DNA of 64,000 nucleotides, from contig NZ_JADPFO010000001.1 of the NCBI RefSeq assembly GCF_015668515.1, positions 237,139 through 301,138 of the forward strand. Reading direction: 5' to 3'. The position numbers were made by a program, and so were the translations under genes. Shown piece after piece: positions 16,494 through 26,442 of the stretch. How positions within the stretch are numbered: the first letter of the stretch is position 1; each line of letters begins with the position of its first letter. This DNA is from Paraclostridium tenue. Its GTDB lineage: Bacteria > Bacillota > Clostridia > Peptostreptococcales > Peptostreptococcaceae. The notes under the pieces are model-generated. The model had not been told where the DNA came from and ran no database searches. It worked only from the letters and a program-made list of their open reading frames with translations.

Positions 16494-18630
16494 AACTGCT
16501 ATAAGTATAATAATAATTATGACAATACTTATAGCTTCAATTGGAATGGTATTAGTATATCCTAATATAAAAAAAGATAGTGATAAATTTTCCTATAATG
16601 TTTATGAAGAAAATTATAATTTGATAGATAGTATTGAAAAGTCTATATATAGTCTTTATTATAAGTTATATGATGAAAATAATAATAAAATAAGACCATC
16701 AGAACTTATGTTAGAGTTAAAACCAGGAGTAGATAGCACTTATACTGAAGATAAAATGGTAGCTAGAGATAGTTTTGATGAGGATATAGATCAAAATAAT
16801 GAATATATAAATTCAAATTTAAGAAACTTAGAATATTGCGTATTAGATAAAGAAAATAAGTTAGTAAAACAGAATATGAATTTAGCATTAAATTCATTAG
16901 ATGGGGATAAAAGCAATAGTTTAAAAGAAAAATTAAAGAATGAATATAGCTTTTATATGATATTAGATTTTGACGATAAAGGAAATATGAAGATTGAGGA
17001 TATATATGGAGTTAATAAAAATAAGATAGAGCATCAGTTAAGTATAGGTTCAGAAAATAACTTATTTGATTATGATGTAGACAGTAATTATAACTTAAAA
17101 CCTATAAAAAATATGAAATATGTATATGCAATACCTAAAAATCTTAAGTACATAGATGATATATCTAATAGTGAACAAAGAGCAAAAGATTATTCTTATA
17201 CTAAGGCTTCATATTTATTTATAAATATAGCTATAACATTTGTTATACTAGTAGCTATAATAATTCCATATAAAGAATTAAAAGAGATAAAGATATTTAA
17301 AAAAATATTTAATATACCTATAGAAATATTATTAATAGTAATATATTTAACTTATATATATATATATTGTGAATCTAATCAATTAATAATTAAAACTGTA
17401 AATAACGATTCAATTATAAAATTTACACAGCTACAAGTAAGTCAAGATTTTTCAAATATAGTAAATTATTTATTAAATGTTGCCTATTGGTCAGTTTTAT
17501 TTTCTATAGTATTTATATCAATAGTTTTATTAAAGCATATCTTAAAATCTAATACTAAGAAATACTTAAAAGAAAATTCATTAATTTATAAAATATCAAA
17601 TTCTATAATTAATAAGTTAAAAGATGCTTACAATATTGAAATAGGTAGGGAAAATAATAAAAAACTGATAACTATATTACTTATAAATTTAATAGTAGTA
17701 GGTTTAATATGCGCTACATGGTTTTTTGGACTAGTATTATTACTTCCAATATACACTATTTGTTTATATATGATTATTAAAAAGAAATATTCAATAATAA
17801 ATAAAGATTATAAAAAGCTATTAAATATAACCAAGGATATTGCAAATGGAAATTTAAATACTAATCTAGAAGAAGATTTAGGTACCTTTAATTTATTAAA
17901 AAATGAAATAGGTAATATTCAAATCGGATTTAAAAAGGCCGTAGATGAAGAAGTAAAAAGTCAAAAAATGAAAACGGAGTTAATATCTAATGTTAGTCAT
18001 GATTTAAAAACTCCTTTAACATCTATAATAACCTATGTAGATTTATTAAAGGATGAAAACTTAAGTGATGAAAAACGTAAGTTGTATATAGATACATTAG
18101 ATAGAAAATCTGAAAGGTTAAGAGTTTTAATAGATGATTTATTTGAAGTTAGTAAAGCTAACAGTGGAAATGTAAGTTTAAATATTGTCGATGTAGATAT
18201 AGTTTCTCTTATGAAACAAACTTTACTTGAAGTTGAGGATAAAATGAAATCTTCAAATTTAACACTAAGAAATAATTTCCCAGATGAAAAAGTAATACTT
18301 AAGTTAGATAGTCAGCGTATGTTTAGAGTATTTGAGAATTTATTAATTAATATAACTAAATACGCTATGCCAAACTCTAGAGTATATATTGATATAATAG
18401 ATAAAACTAATAAAGTTGAAATAAGTTTTAAGAATATGACAGCTGAAGAGATTACTTTTAATGTGAATGAATTAGTTGAAAGATTTGTAAGAGGGGATAA
18501 AGCTAGAAATACAGAAGGAAGTGGACTTGGGCTTGCTATAGCTAAGAGCTTTGTAGAACTTCAAGGTGGAAGCATTGATGTTAGCATTGATGGAGATTTA
18601 TTTAAAGTTGTTATAGTTTTAAAAAAATAA
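16468..18630 (+). CDS. Sensor histidine kinase, 720 aa
   Basis: Starts at a TTG (16468) with AAGGTGGTG nine bases upstream, inside the regulator gene. One N-terminal membrane helix, an extracellular region of about 200 residues, then several membrane helices (roughly residues 250-440), a linker, the HisKA box ELISNVSHDLKTPLTS with phospho-His near residue 511, and an HATPase domain (NLLINITKYAMPNSR; GSGLGLAIAKS). The extra mid-protein membrane segments are unusual for plain VanS-like kinases. Ligand unknown; partner is the upstream response regulator. Confidence 0.92.
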   Translation: MDTKLKSNKTAISIIIIMTILIASIGMVLVYPNIKKDSDKFSYNVYEENYNLIDSIEKSIYSLYYKLYDENNNKIRPSELMLELKPGVDSTYTEDKMVARDSFDEDIDQNNEYINSNLRNLEYCVLDKENKLVKQNMNLALNSLDGDKSNSLKEKLKNEYSFYMILDFDDKGNMKIEDIYGVNKNKIEHQLSIGSENNLFDYDVDSNYNLKPIKNMKYVYAIPKNLKYIDDISNSEQRAKDYSYTKASYLFINIAITFVILVAIIIPYKELKEIKIFKKIFNIPIEILLIVIYLTYIYIYCESNQLIIKTVNNDSIIKFTQLQVSQDFSNIVNYLLNVAYWSVLFSIVFISIVLLKHILKSNTKKYLKENSLIYKISNSIINKLKDAYNIEIGRENNKKLITILLINLIVVGLICATWFFGLVLLLPIYTICLYMIIKKKYSIINKDYKKLLNITKDIANGNLNTNLEEDLGTFNLLKNEIGNIQIGFKKAVDEEVKSQKMKTELISNVSHDLKTPLTSIITYVDLLKDENLSDEKRKLYIDTLDRKSERLRVLIDDLFEVSKANSGNVSLNIVDVDIVSLMKQTLLEVEDKMKSSNLTLRNNFPDEKVILKLDSQRMFRVFENLLINITKYAMPNSRVYIDIIDKTNKVEISFKNMTAEEITFNVNELVERFVRGDKARNTEGSGLGLAIAKSFVELQGGSIDVSIDGDLFKVVIVLKK

Positions 18631-18695
18631 ATTATTTAATAAATTTAAACCTTGTTAAAATAATGAAATTAAAAAATGATTTAAACGGTAAAATA

Positions 18696-18728
18696 AAAAG
18701 AAGATATAATATATTATATCTTCTTTTA
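18696..18728. terminator. Convergent terminator kinase / gltS
   Basis: AAAAGAAGATATAATA / TATTATATCTTCTTTT, fully symmetric, between two converging genes. Confidence 0.85.
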
Positions 18729-18730
18729 TA

Positions 18731-19999
18731 TTATGAAAAAATATTTATAAACATTATTATAGTAGGGAGTGCCACTAAGTCTATTAAGAAAGCGCACACT
18801 ATAGGAATTGTGAAAAATGCTCTTTGAGAATATCCATATCTACTACATATTGAATTTAAATTCGCAAGTGCATTTGGAGTAGCGCCAAGTTCATGACCTA
18901 TAAATCCACCAACCATAACAGCTGAATCATAATCTTTACCTAATAATTTAAACATTACAAATACAGTAAACAATACTATAAATAACACTTGCATTAAAAC
19001 TATAATTAACATTGGAAGTCCAAGTGTTTCTAATTCCCAAAGTTTAATACTCATAAGTGCCATAGTTAAAAATAGTTTTAAACTAACATTACCTAAAAGT
19101 TCAAAATATGAGTAATCGACTTTAACAACTTTAAATACATCATTAGTATTTCTAAATATCATAGCTACTATAATACCACCAACATATTCTGGCAGCACAT
19201 ATCCTGTAAGTGTAGTTAAAAATCCACTAATCATATATCCAATAGTCATACAAGTACTTATTATAAATAAATGCTTTATAAATTCTGATGTATCTAACTT
19301 AGATGCAGTTGGAAGTGATGCATCTGAATCTGTAACCTCACTATGTATACCTTCCTCATCAGGAATTCCTTCATGAAAATTTACAACAGGTTCTTCTTTA
19401 GGCTTTAACTTATATTTTTCTATTAAAAATCTAGAAGTTGGAGCACCAACTAATCCTCCAGATATAAGACCTAAAGTTGCAGCAGCAAGCCCTATTGTAT
19501 TAGCACCTGTAATTCCCATTGCTTCTAGTGTTGGACCAAAAGTGGCACTTGTACCATGACCACCACCCATTGATATGGCCCCACACATAAGACCAAGTAA
19601 TGGTTCAATTCCTGTTAAAAACGCACCTAATAATCCGATGATATTTTGTGCAAATATAAGTATTATACAAAATATCCAATATGTAAATACTGACTTTCCG
19701 CCTTTTTTTATAAGTGTGAAACTTGCATCTATACCTACAGTTGAGAAAAAGGCGACCATAAATGTAGATTGAAGACTAGTGTCTAATACAATATTTAATA
19801 TATTAAATTGCTTAAGTAAAAATACTAAAATTGAAAATAGTATACCTCCTATAACAGGACCTGGTATACAGAGTTTATCTATTATCGAAATACGTTTTCT
19901 AATAAACCTACCAAGTATCATTAAGAAACAAGCTAGTGATATGGTAGCGACAATATTTAAATTAAGGGTAAAGATTCCTTTGACATAACTAAATTCCAT
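18731..19999 (-). CDS. gltS: Sodium/glutamate symporter GltS
   Basis: A 422-residue polytopic protein of the ESS family: RKRISIIDKLCIPGPVIGG near residues 35-53, MGGGHGTSATFGPTLEAMG and a second half with GGFIGHELGATPNALANL, the paired signature regions of GltS. It imports glutamate with Na+. A hydrophilic loop of about 50 residues (EEPVVNFHEGIPDEEG) separates the halves. GGAGTGATT precedes the ATG on the minus strand. Transcribed alone. Confidence 0.93.
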   Translation of the reverse strand: MEFSYVKGIFTLNLNIVATISLACFLMILGRFIRKRISIIDKLCIPGPVIGGILFSILVFLLKQFNILNIVLDTSLQSTFMVAFFSTVGIDASFTLIKKGGKSVFTYWIFCIILIFAQNIIGLLGAFLTGIEPLLGLMCGAISMGGGHGTSATFGPTLEAMGITGANTIGLAAATLGLISGGLVGAPTSRFLIEKYKLKPKEEPVVNFHEGIPDEEGIHSEVTDSDASLPTASKLDTSEFIKHLFIISTCMTIGYMISGFLTTLTGYVLPEYVGGIIVAMIFRNTNDVFKVVKVDYSYFELLGNVSLKLFLTMALMSIKLWELETLGLPMLIIVLMQVLFIVLFTVFVMFKLLGKDYDSAVMVGGFIGHELGATPNALANLNSICSRYGYSQRAFFTIPIVCAFLIDLVALPTIIMFINIFS

Positions 20000-20433
20000 T
20001 AAATCACTCCTTTATTTTGTTAAATTGTGTAATTAGATATCTAACTATTATAACATAAAATTATAAAAAAGTAAAATGTTATAATTTTATTTTTAAATAA
20101 ATTTAATTTTTTAGTTAATTATTATATAAGCTATATTAATTTATACCAAAAAATGATTATATATACAGATACGTAGTCTTTTATATTAATTAATAAATCT
20201 ACGTAAATATAATTATTTTTATATTGTAAATTTAATATTAAAGATTAGTAGGTTTATAAATTATTAGCTTATTTTTGATATTTTAACCAATAATAGATAC
20301 TCATAAAATTAGAAGATTATATAAAACTCAAAGTTAAGATTATTTTCTAAAATCGCCTAAATTAGGATAGGATTTAAGTTATAAAACTTAAGTTCAGATT
20401 CTATTTTATTTAGTGGACTCAATCTAGGAATCA
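20000..20433. other. AT-rich gap between divergent gltS and DUF454 genes
   Basis: No ORF with an RBS seen on either strand. The only structure noted is a short palindrome TTAAGTTATAAAACTTAA around 20373. It holds the gltS upstream region and leads to the Fur box at 20434. Confidence 0.5.
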
Positions 20434-20500
20434 AATAATAATAATCATTATCAAATATTATGCGAAATGTATTGAAAACGATTATTAATTATGATAAGAT
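20434..20500 (+). promoter_or_regulatory. Fur box and promoter of DUF454 operon
   Basis: AATAATAATAATCATTATC at 20434-20452 matches 17 of 19 positions of the Fur consensus. Twenty bases on is TTGAAA (20472), a 17-base spacer and TAAGAT (20495) with extended TGA. Iron repression of the downstream operon is therefore likely. Confidence 0.75.
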
Positions 20501-20533
20501 AATTACAGTTTGGAGAGTAAGGAGAAAATAAAA

Positions 20534-20923
20534 ATGAATAAAATTAAAAAGTATATATATGTAACAGTAGGATTATTATCATTTGCAATAGGAGCAATAG
20601 GAGTGATACTACCAATACTTCCTACAACGCCATTTTTATTATTAGCGTCCTTTTGTTTTGTTAGAGGTTCTGAAAAATTTGATAGATGGTTTAAATCAAC
20701 TAAGATGTATAAAAAGCATCTAGAAAGCTTTGTAAATGAAAAAGCTATGACAATGAAACAAAAGGTAATTATATTATTATTTGTAAACATAATGTTAGCA
20801 ATACCAATTATATTAGTAGATAACTTACATATGAGATTGTTTTTATTAGGACTAATTTGCATTAAGCTATATTATTTTATATTTAAAATAAAAACAATAA
20901 AGCCTTGTAGCGTTAATGAGTAG
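20534..20923 (+). CDS. DUF454 (YbaN-like) membrane protein
   Basis: A 129-residue protein with the DUF454 pattern IGVILPILPTTPFLLLASFCFVRGSEKFDRWF and three or four hydrophobic segments; N-terminus positively charged. Start set at ATG 20534 with AAGGAG at 20519; the frame extends to an unlikely TTG at 20510. YbaN-type proteins are of unknown function but are commonly found in iron- or heme-linked operons, which fits the Fur box here. Confidence 0.85.
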   Translation: MNKIKKYIYVTVGLLSFAIGAIGVILPILPTTPFLLLASFCFVRGSEKFDRWFKSTKMYKKHLESFVNEKAMTMKQKVIILLFVNIMLAIPIILVDNLHMRLFLLGLICIKLYYFIFKIKTIKPCSVNE

Positions 20924-20964
20924 AGATTAAGTAATATTAGGTAGGTTATTTGTAAATATTAATT

Positions 20965-20983
20965 GATAATAATAATCATATGC
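20965..20983 (+). promoter_or_regulatory. Second Fur-like box
   Basis: GATAATAATAATCAT at 20965 matches the first 15 Fur consensus positions with one mismatch, then diverges. It lies 61 bases before the next gene, suggesting an additional iron-responsive promoter inside the operon. Confidence 0.55.
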
Positions 20984-21043
20984 ATGAATGGGATATTAAA
21001 AATTTTTAATTTTAAAATAAGAAAGAAGTAAAAGGAGATTTAA

Positions 21044-21358
21044 ATGTTACACAGATTAGGATCAATATTTTTTTTATTAGCTATAATAACTAGTTTTTTT
21101 AAGTATTTTAAATTTATAAACAACAAATTAAGTTTAAAGCTACATCTTGCAACAGGTACCATAGGTGCACTAGCAATGATTATTTATTCATTAGTAGATT
21201 TTGTTAAGGATAAAGAAATTACAATTTTACTAGTAGGTCTAACTAGTATATTAATAATATTATCTGGAACTAACAAGGTGAGAAAAAAATATAAATGGTT
21301 GCATTTAATATCAGTTATAGGTTTTGCAGGAGCACTTGCATTTCACATAATCAGTTAA
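21044..21358 (+). CDS. Four-helix membrane protein, 104 aa
   Basis: A small integral membrane protein with four hydrophobic segments; His residues at HR (3-4), LHLATG, LHLIS and FHIIS in or near the helices could hold heme, but no family is recognised. AAAAGGAG precedes the ATG. Sits between the DUF454 gene and the ABC pair, 20 bases before the latter, so it is likely part of the same iron-controlled unit. Confidence 0.7.
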   Translation: MLHRLGSIFFLLAIITSFFKYFKFINNKLSLKLHLATGTIGALAMIIYSLVDFVKDKEITILLVGLTSILIILSGTNKVRKKYKWLHLISVIGFAGALAFHIIS

Positions 21359-21378
21359 TATAAAAGGAGGAATTATTT

Positions 21379-23148
21379 ATGATAAACAAAAGATTGCTTT
21401 CGCTTAGTAAAGAATCTCAAAAATATGTATATCTTACAGTTTTAATGAACTGGATATCTATAATATGTAATATCGGAATAGTACTATTTGTAGGTAATAT
21501 AATAGATAAATTACATAATAATGATTTAAACTTTAATACAGGAGTTTATGTACTTTACTTAGGTTCATTAATATTAATAAGATTTGTATGCAATTATATG
21601 TCAGGAAGATTTTCTTATTATTCATCAGCAAATGTAAGAACATCTATTAGAGAAAGCATCTATAAGAAATTATTAAAATTAGGTGTGAATTACAATGATA
21701 CAATATCAACTTCTTCAATTGTTCAAATAGCAGTAGATGGAGTAGAAGCACTTGAAATTTATTTTGGTAGATACTTACCTCAATTATTTTACAGCTTATT
21801 AGCACCACTTACTTTATTTTTAGTTATTGCACCTATAAGTTTTAAAGCCGCAATAGTACTTTTAATATGTGTGCCACTAATACCCATATCAATAGCAGCT
21901 GTAATGAAATTTGCTAAAAAACTTTTAAGTAAATATTGGGGTATATACACTAACTTAGGAGATTCTTTCCTAGAAAATCTTCAAGGTCTTACAACTTTAA
22001 AAATATTTGATTTAGATGAAGAAAAAAATCAAGAGATGAATAAAGAAGCAGAAACTTTTAGAAATATAACAATGAAAGTTTTATCAATGCAATTAAATTC
22101 TATAACAATAATGGACTTAATAGCATTTGGGGGTTCAGCAATAGGTATATTAATAGCTGTTACTGAATTTTACAATGGGAACATTACAATAGGATCAACA
22201 GTTGTAATAATACTATTATCATCAGAATTTTTTATACCAATGAGACTTTTAGGATCATTTTTCCATGTAGCTATGAATGGATTAGCTGCAGCTGATAAGA
22301 TTTTTGATTTACTTGATACTAAGGTTGAAGCTGAAAAAGAATTATCTGATAAGGATAAAGAAAAGTTAGAGAATATTTCTATATCAATAAATAATGTTGA
22401 TTTTAGCTATGATAATGAAAGAAAAGTTTTACATAATGTCAATGTAGATATAAAAAATAAGTCTATGGTTGCTTTAGTAGGAGAAAGTGGATGTGGAAAA
22501 AGTACAATAACTAATTTACTTTTAAAATTAAATAAAGTTGATAAAGGGGAGATTTTATTAAATGGAATAAATCTAAACAATATACCATTTGATGAATTAA
22601 GAAAAAAGGTTAGTTTTATAAGCCATAGCTCATATATATTTAATTCTACAATAGAAGAAAACTTAAGAATGGGCAATGAATGTGCAACTGAAGAAGAATT
22701 ATATAGTGCCCTTAAAAAAGCAAATTTATATGAATTTGTAATGGGATTAGAGAAAAAATTACAAACTCCAGTTGGAGAAAATGGATCATTCTTATCTGGA
22801 GGTCAAAAGCAGAGATTAGCTTTAGCCAGAATGATACTTACAAACCCAGAAGTTTATATATTTGATGAAGCTACATCAAATGTAGATGTTGAAAGTGAAG
22901 ATTCAATACTTGAAACAATATATGCACTATCTAAAGAAAAAACAGTAGTAGTCATATCACATAGATTAGCTAATATAAAGAATGCAGATAAAATATATGT
23001 ATTAGAAAAAGGGTATATAGTTGAGAGTGGAAATCATGATAATTTAATGAAGAATAATTCAGTGTATGCTAATTTATACACAAATCAAGAAAAATTAGAA
23101 GATATATACAAAGAAGATGTAACTAGGGAGGTGGCTATAAGTGAATAA
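21379..23148 (+). CDS. ABC transporter, CydD-like half (permease-ATPase)
   Basis: A 589-residue exporter-fold half-transporter: six membrane helices (about 15-310), then an ATPase domain with Walker A GESGCGKST, signature LSGGQKQR, Walker B VYIFDEATSNVD and switch His in VISHRL. Closest by eye to CydD. AAAGGAGG precedes the ATG. It overlaps the second half-transporter by 8 bases. No cydAB oxidase is nearby, and the operon carries Fur boxes, so substrate may be heme-, thiol- or siderophore-related rather than cytochrome bd assembly. Confidence 0.85.
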   Translation: MINKRLLSLSKESQKYVYLTVLMNWISIICNIGIVLFVGNIIDKLHNNDLNFNTGVYVLYLGSLILIRFVCNYMSGRFSYYSSANVRTSIRESIYKKLLKLGVNYNDTISTSSIVQIAVDGVEALEIYFGRYLPQLFYSLLAPLTLFLVIAPISFKAAIVLLICVPLIPISIAAVMKFAKKLLSKYWGIYTNLGDSFLENLQGLTTLKIFDLDEEKNQEMNKEAETFRNITMKVLSMQLNSITIMDLIAFGGSAIGILIAVTEFYNGNITIGSTVVIILLSSEFFIPMRLLGSFFHVAMNGLAAADKIFDLLDTKVEAEKELSDKDKEKLENISISINNVDFSYDNERKVLHNVNVDIKNKSMVALVGESGCGKSTITNLLLKLNKVDKGEILLNGINLNNIPFDELRKKVSFISHSSYIFNSTIEENLRMGNECATEEELYSALKKANLYEFVMGLEKKLQTPVGENGSFLSGGQKQRLALARMILTNPEVYIFDEATSNVDVESEDSILETIYALSKEKTVVVISHRLANIKNADKIYVLEKGYIVESGNHDNLMKNNSVYANLYTNQEKLEDIYKEDVTREVAISE

Positions 23149-24826
23149 GGAAAGAAAGAGGTTATCTGGTGGAAAGATAATGCTTAGACTTATAAAAATA
23201 TTAAAGCCATTAGTGCCTGTAATGATGATAACAATAAGTTTTGGAGTATTAGGATTTTTAGCAGCTATAGCTATAACTACTTTTGGAGCAGTAGCTATGG
23301 GAAATATTATAGGTTTGGATATGGGATATACTTTACAAACTTGTGTAAAAATAATAATTGTATGTGGAGTTATTAGAGGAATACTAAGATACATAGAGCA
23401 ATATTCAGGTCATTATATAGCATTCAAAATACTTGCCATACTTAGAGATAAGGTGTATAAAGCTTTAAGGAAGTTAGCTCCTGCTAAGCTTGAAAGTAAG
23501 GAAAAAGGAAATCTAATATCAGTTATAACAAGTGATATCGAGTTACTTGAAGTATTTTATGCTCATACCATAGCACCAATAGCAATAGCTATAATTACAT
23601 CAGCTATAATAGCAGTATTTTTATATAATATAAATCCATACTTTGGAATAATAGGAGTAGTTTTTTATATAATAGTAGGATATATAATACCAGTTTTATC
23701 TTCTAAGTTGGGAAGTGAAGCAGGATTTGATTATAGAAATGAATTTGGAAAAACTAATAGTTTCCTGTTAGATTCATTAAAAGGGATAAAAGAAATACTA
23801 TTATTTGGGCAAGGAAACAATAGATTAAACTCAATAAACGAAAATAGTAATAAATTAAATGAAAAGATGAAGGTCATAAAAGGCCATGAAGGTTTAATAA
23901 GAGCTTTAACTGATATAACGATAATGATAGCAATACTTACAACACTTTATGCAGGTGTTACATTATACAAATCTCAATCTATAAACCTAGGACAATTAGT
24001 AGTAGCTTTAGTTTTACTTTCTAGTTCATTTGGTCCTACTGTGGCACTAAGTAACTTATCAAACAACTTAATGCATACATTTGCTTGTGCACAAAGATTA
24101 TTTGATATACTAGATGAAGTACCTGCTGTTTGTGAGGTAGCTGGAAATGATGATTTAGAAATGAATAATACTAATATAAATAATTTAGAATTTAAGTATT
24201 TAGATAGAGAAGAAGTACTGCTTAAAGATGTAAATCTTAACATTAAAAAAGGTGATAAGATTGCAATAATCGGTGAAAGTGGATGTGGAAAGAGTACACT
24301 TTTAAAACTTATGATGAGATTTTGGGATGTAGATAAGGGAAGTATTGAAATAGACAATAAAAATATAAAAGCTATTCCAACAAAGTCTTTAAGAAAATCA
24401 CAATCATTAGTAAGTCAAGAGACATTTTTATTTAATGATACAATTGAAAATAACCTAAAGATTGGTAAAAAAGATGCAACTCGTGAAGAAATAATAAGTG
24501 CTTGTAAAAAAGCATCTATACATGAGTTTATAGAAACACTACCAAAGGGATATGAAACTAATGTTGGAGAAATAGGTTCAAACCTTTCATCAGGAGAAAG
24601 ACAAAGATTAGGTATAGCAAGAGCATTTTTACATAATCCACAAGTTTTAATTCTTGATGAACCAACTAGCAATTTGGATACTCTTAATGAAGCTCAAATA
24701 TTAAGAAGTATAAAAGAAGAATCAGATGATAAGACAATAATAATGGTATCACATAGGAAATCAAGTACATCTATATGTGATAAAAAAGTTTATGTAAAAG
24801 ATAATACACTTAAGTTTAACTATTAA
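23141..24826 (+). CDS. ABC transporter, CydC-like half (permease-ATPase)
   Basis: A 561-residue partner half-transporter. GTG start at 23141 with GGGAGG upstream, overlapping the first half by 8 bases. Six helices then ATPase domain: Walker A GESGCGKST, signature LSSGERQR (Ser in place of the second-position Gly and Glu for Gln), Walker B VLILDEPTSNLD, switch His in VSHRKS. The altered signature in one half only indicates an asymmetric heterodimer with unequal ATP sites. Product of the same iron-controlled operon. Confidence 0.85.
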   Translation: MNKERKRLSGGKIMLRLIKILKPLVPVMMITISFGVLGFLAAIAITTFGAVAMGNIIGLDMGYTLQTCVKIIIVCGVIRGILRYIEQYSGHYIAFKILAILRDKVYKALRKLAPAKLESKEKGNLISVITSDIELLEVFYAHTIAPIAIAIITSAIIAVFLYNINPYFGIIGVVFYIIVGYIIPVLSSKLGSEAGFDYRNEFGKTNSFLLDSLKGIKEILLFGQGNNRLNSINENSNKLNEKMKVIKGHEGLIRALTDITIMIAILTTLYAGVTLYKSQSINLGQLVVALVLLSSSFGPTVALSNLSNNLMHTFACAQRLFDILDEVPAVCEVAGNDDLEMNNTNINNLEFKYLDREEVLLKDVNLNIKKGDKIAIIGESGCGKSTLLKLMMRFWDVDKGSIEIDNKNIKAIPTKSLRKSQSLVSQETFLFNDTIENNLKIGKKDATREEIISACKKASIHEFIETLPKGYETNVGEIGSNLSSGERQRLGIARAFLHNPQVLILDEPTSNLDTLNEAQILRSIKEESDDKTIIMVSHRKSSTSICDKKVYVKDNTLKFNY

Positions 24827-24867
24827 AAGTATAATCTCGATTAATTAGAAAATTGTGAGTATAACTC

Positions 24868-24900
24868 TAAAAGATATTGATTAAAATCAATATCTTTTTT
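24868..24900 (+). terminator. Terminator of DUF454-ABC operon
   Basis: AAAAGATATTGATT / AATCAATATCTTTT with T6. Confidence 0.8.
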
Positions 24901-25225
24901 ATGTAAATTTTATTTTAGACATGTAAATCTTATAAATAGAAGATTTTGAAATGAAATATATTGAGTGTAGGATTATTAAATATATTGATGAAAAATATAA
25001 AAGATAACAAATTTCAATAAAATTATAAAATATTAAAAATATTATAATGTAGACAATATGTGTCAACATTATTTACTATTATCTAAATATAGCTTATCTA
25101 AATATCAATAAGTTTAATATATAGATTAAAAGGGGTAAGAAATAAATACTTAATTCAATTGATGAATTAATCTATCAAATATGTAAAAGAATAAATTAAA
25201 ATCTAAAAATAAAGAAGGTAGAGTT
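24901..25225. other. Gap upstream of the amidohydrolase
   Basis: AT-rich; no ORF, hairpin with T-run or known leader motif was recognised. It should hold the promoter of the M20 operon. Confidence 0.4.
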
Positions 25226-26410
25226 ATGAATAAGTTTATAGAACAAGCTAAGTTAATAAAAGAAGATATGATAGTTTATAGAAGAACTATTCATAGTAAT
25301 CCTGAGGTTGGGGCTAAATTACCTAAAACAAAAACTTATGTGATGGATAAATTAAGAAAATTAGGATATGATCCTAAGGAAATATGTGAAAGTGGTATAG
25401 TAGCCACAATTAAAGGAGATAAACCAGGAAAAACTTTTTTATTAAGAGCAGATATGGATGCATTACCAATGAAGGAAGAAACTGAATGTGATTTTAAATC
25501 AACTAATGGATGTATGCATTCATGTGGTCATGATATGCATACAGCAATGCTTTTAGGTGCAGCTAAGTTACTAAAACAAAATCAAGATCAAATAGAAGGT
25601 ACTATTAAATTAGTATTCCAACCGGATGAAGAAGGATTTACAGGTGCCAAGAAGATGATACAAGCAGGTGTACTTGAAAACCCTAAAGTTGATGCAGCCA
25701 TGGCAATGCATATACACTCTGGAACACCTTCAAATGTAATATTATGTGGCTTAGGAACTAGCATAGCAGGATGTAATAGATTTAGAATTGTTGTAAAAGG
25801 ATCTGGATGTCATGGAGCTATGCCTGAAACAGGAGTAGACCCCATAAATATAGCTGCTCATATTTACTTGTCTTTACAAGAAATAATAAGTAGAGAAATA
25901 TCAGCTACTAAGCCGGCTGTTGTGACAATTGGTAAATTTGTTGGAGGAGATGCACCAAATATAATACCAGGAGAGGTTGTTATGGAAGGTACTATCAGAA
26001 GTTTAGACAAGGAAGTAGGAGAATTTATATTTAACAGAATAAATGATATAGTTACATCTACTGCTAAAATGTTTAGAGGAGAAGCTGAGTTAATAGAGTT
26101 ATCTTCAGTACCACCATTAACTAACGATAATAATTTAGCTTATGAAATTACTAATTATATGAAAGATTTAGTAGGAGAACAATCAGTTATATTATTTGAA
26201 TCTGGAGGAATGGGATCAGAAGATTTTGCTTCTTATTCATATGAAGTTCCAAGCTTATATGTTATGCTAGGTGCAGGTTCAAAACAAGAGAATACTTTAT
26301 TTGGAGAACCAATGCATAATGAGAAGGTTGTATTTAATGAAGATATATTACCTACAGGAGCAGCTATTTATGCGTATAGTGCAATAATGTGGTTAAAAAA
26401 TAATAAGTAA
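25226..26410 (+). CDS. M20D amidohydrolase (N-acyl amino acid / hippurate type)
   Basis: A 394-residue M20D metallopeptidase: RRTIHSNPEVG near residue 20, RADMDALPM, the CGHDMHTAMLLGAA metal motif (about 100), PDEEGFTGA with catalytic Glu, and MHIHSG. A dimerisation domain lies between residues 185 and 295. It hydrolyses the amide of an N-acylated or N-benzoylated amino acid in the cytoplasm. AGAAGGTAGAG precedes the ATG. A WYL-like regulator follows by 32 bases and may control it. Confidence 0.9.
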   Translation: MNKFIEQAKLIKEDMIVYRRTIHSNPEVGAKLPKTKTYVMDKLRKLGYDPKEICESGIVATIKGDKPGKTFLLRADMDALPMKEETECDFKSTNGCMHSCGHDMHTAMLLGAAKLLKQNQDQIEGTIKLVFQPDEEGFTGAKKMIQAGVLENPKVDAAMAMHIHSGTPSNVILCGLGTSIAGCNRFRIVVKGSGCHGAMPETGVDPINIAAHIYLSLQEIISREISATKPAVVTIGKFVGGDAPNIIPGEVVMEGTIRSLDKEVGEFIFNRINDIVTSTAKMFRGEAELIELSSVPPLTNDNNLAYEITNYMKDLVGEQSVILFESGGMGSEDFASYSYEVPSLYVMLGAGSKQENTLFGEPMHNEKVVFNEDILPTGAAIYAYSAIMWLKNNK

Positions 26411-26442
26411 ATATATAATTAGTAGGTTGAAAGGAAGTATTA

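Noticed and set aside
20503-20862. 119-codon minus-strand ORF opposite the DUF454 gene
   Set aside because: Antisense shadow; the plus strand has RBS, promoter and a known family.
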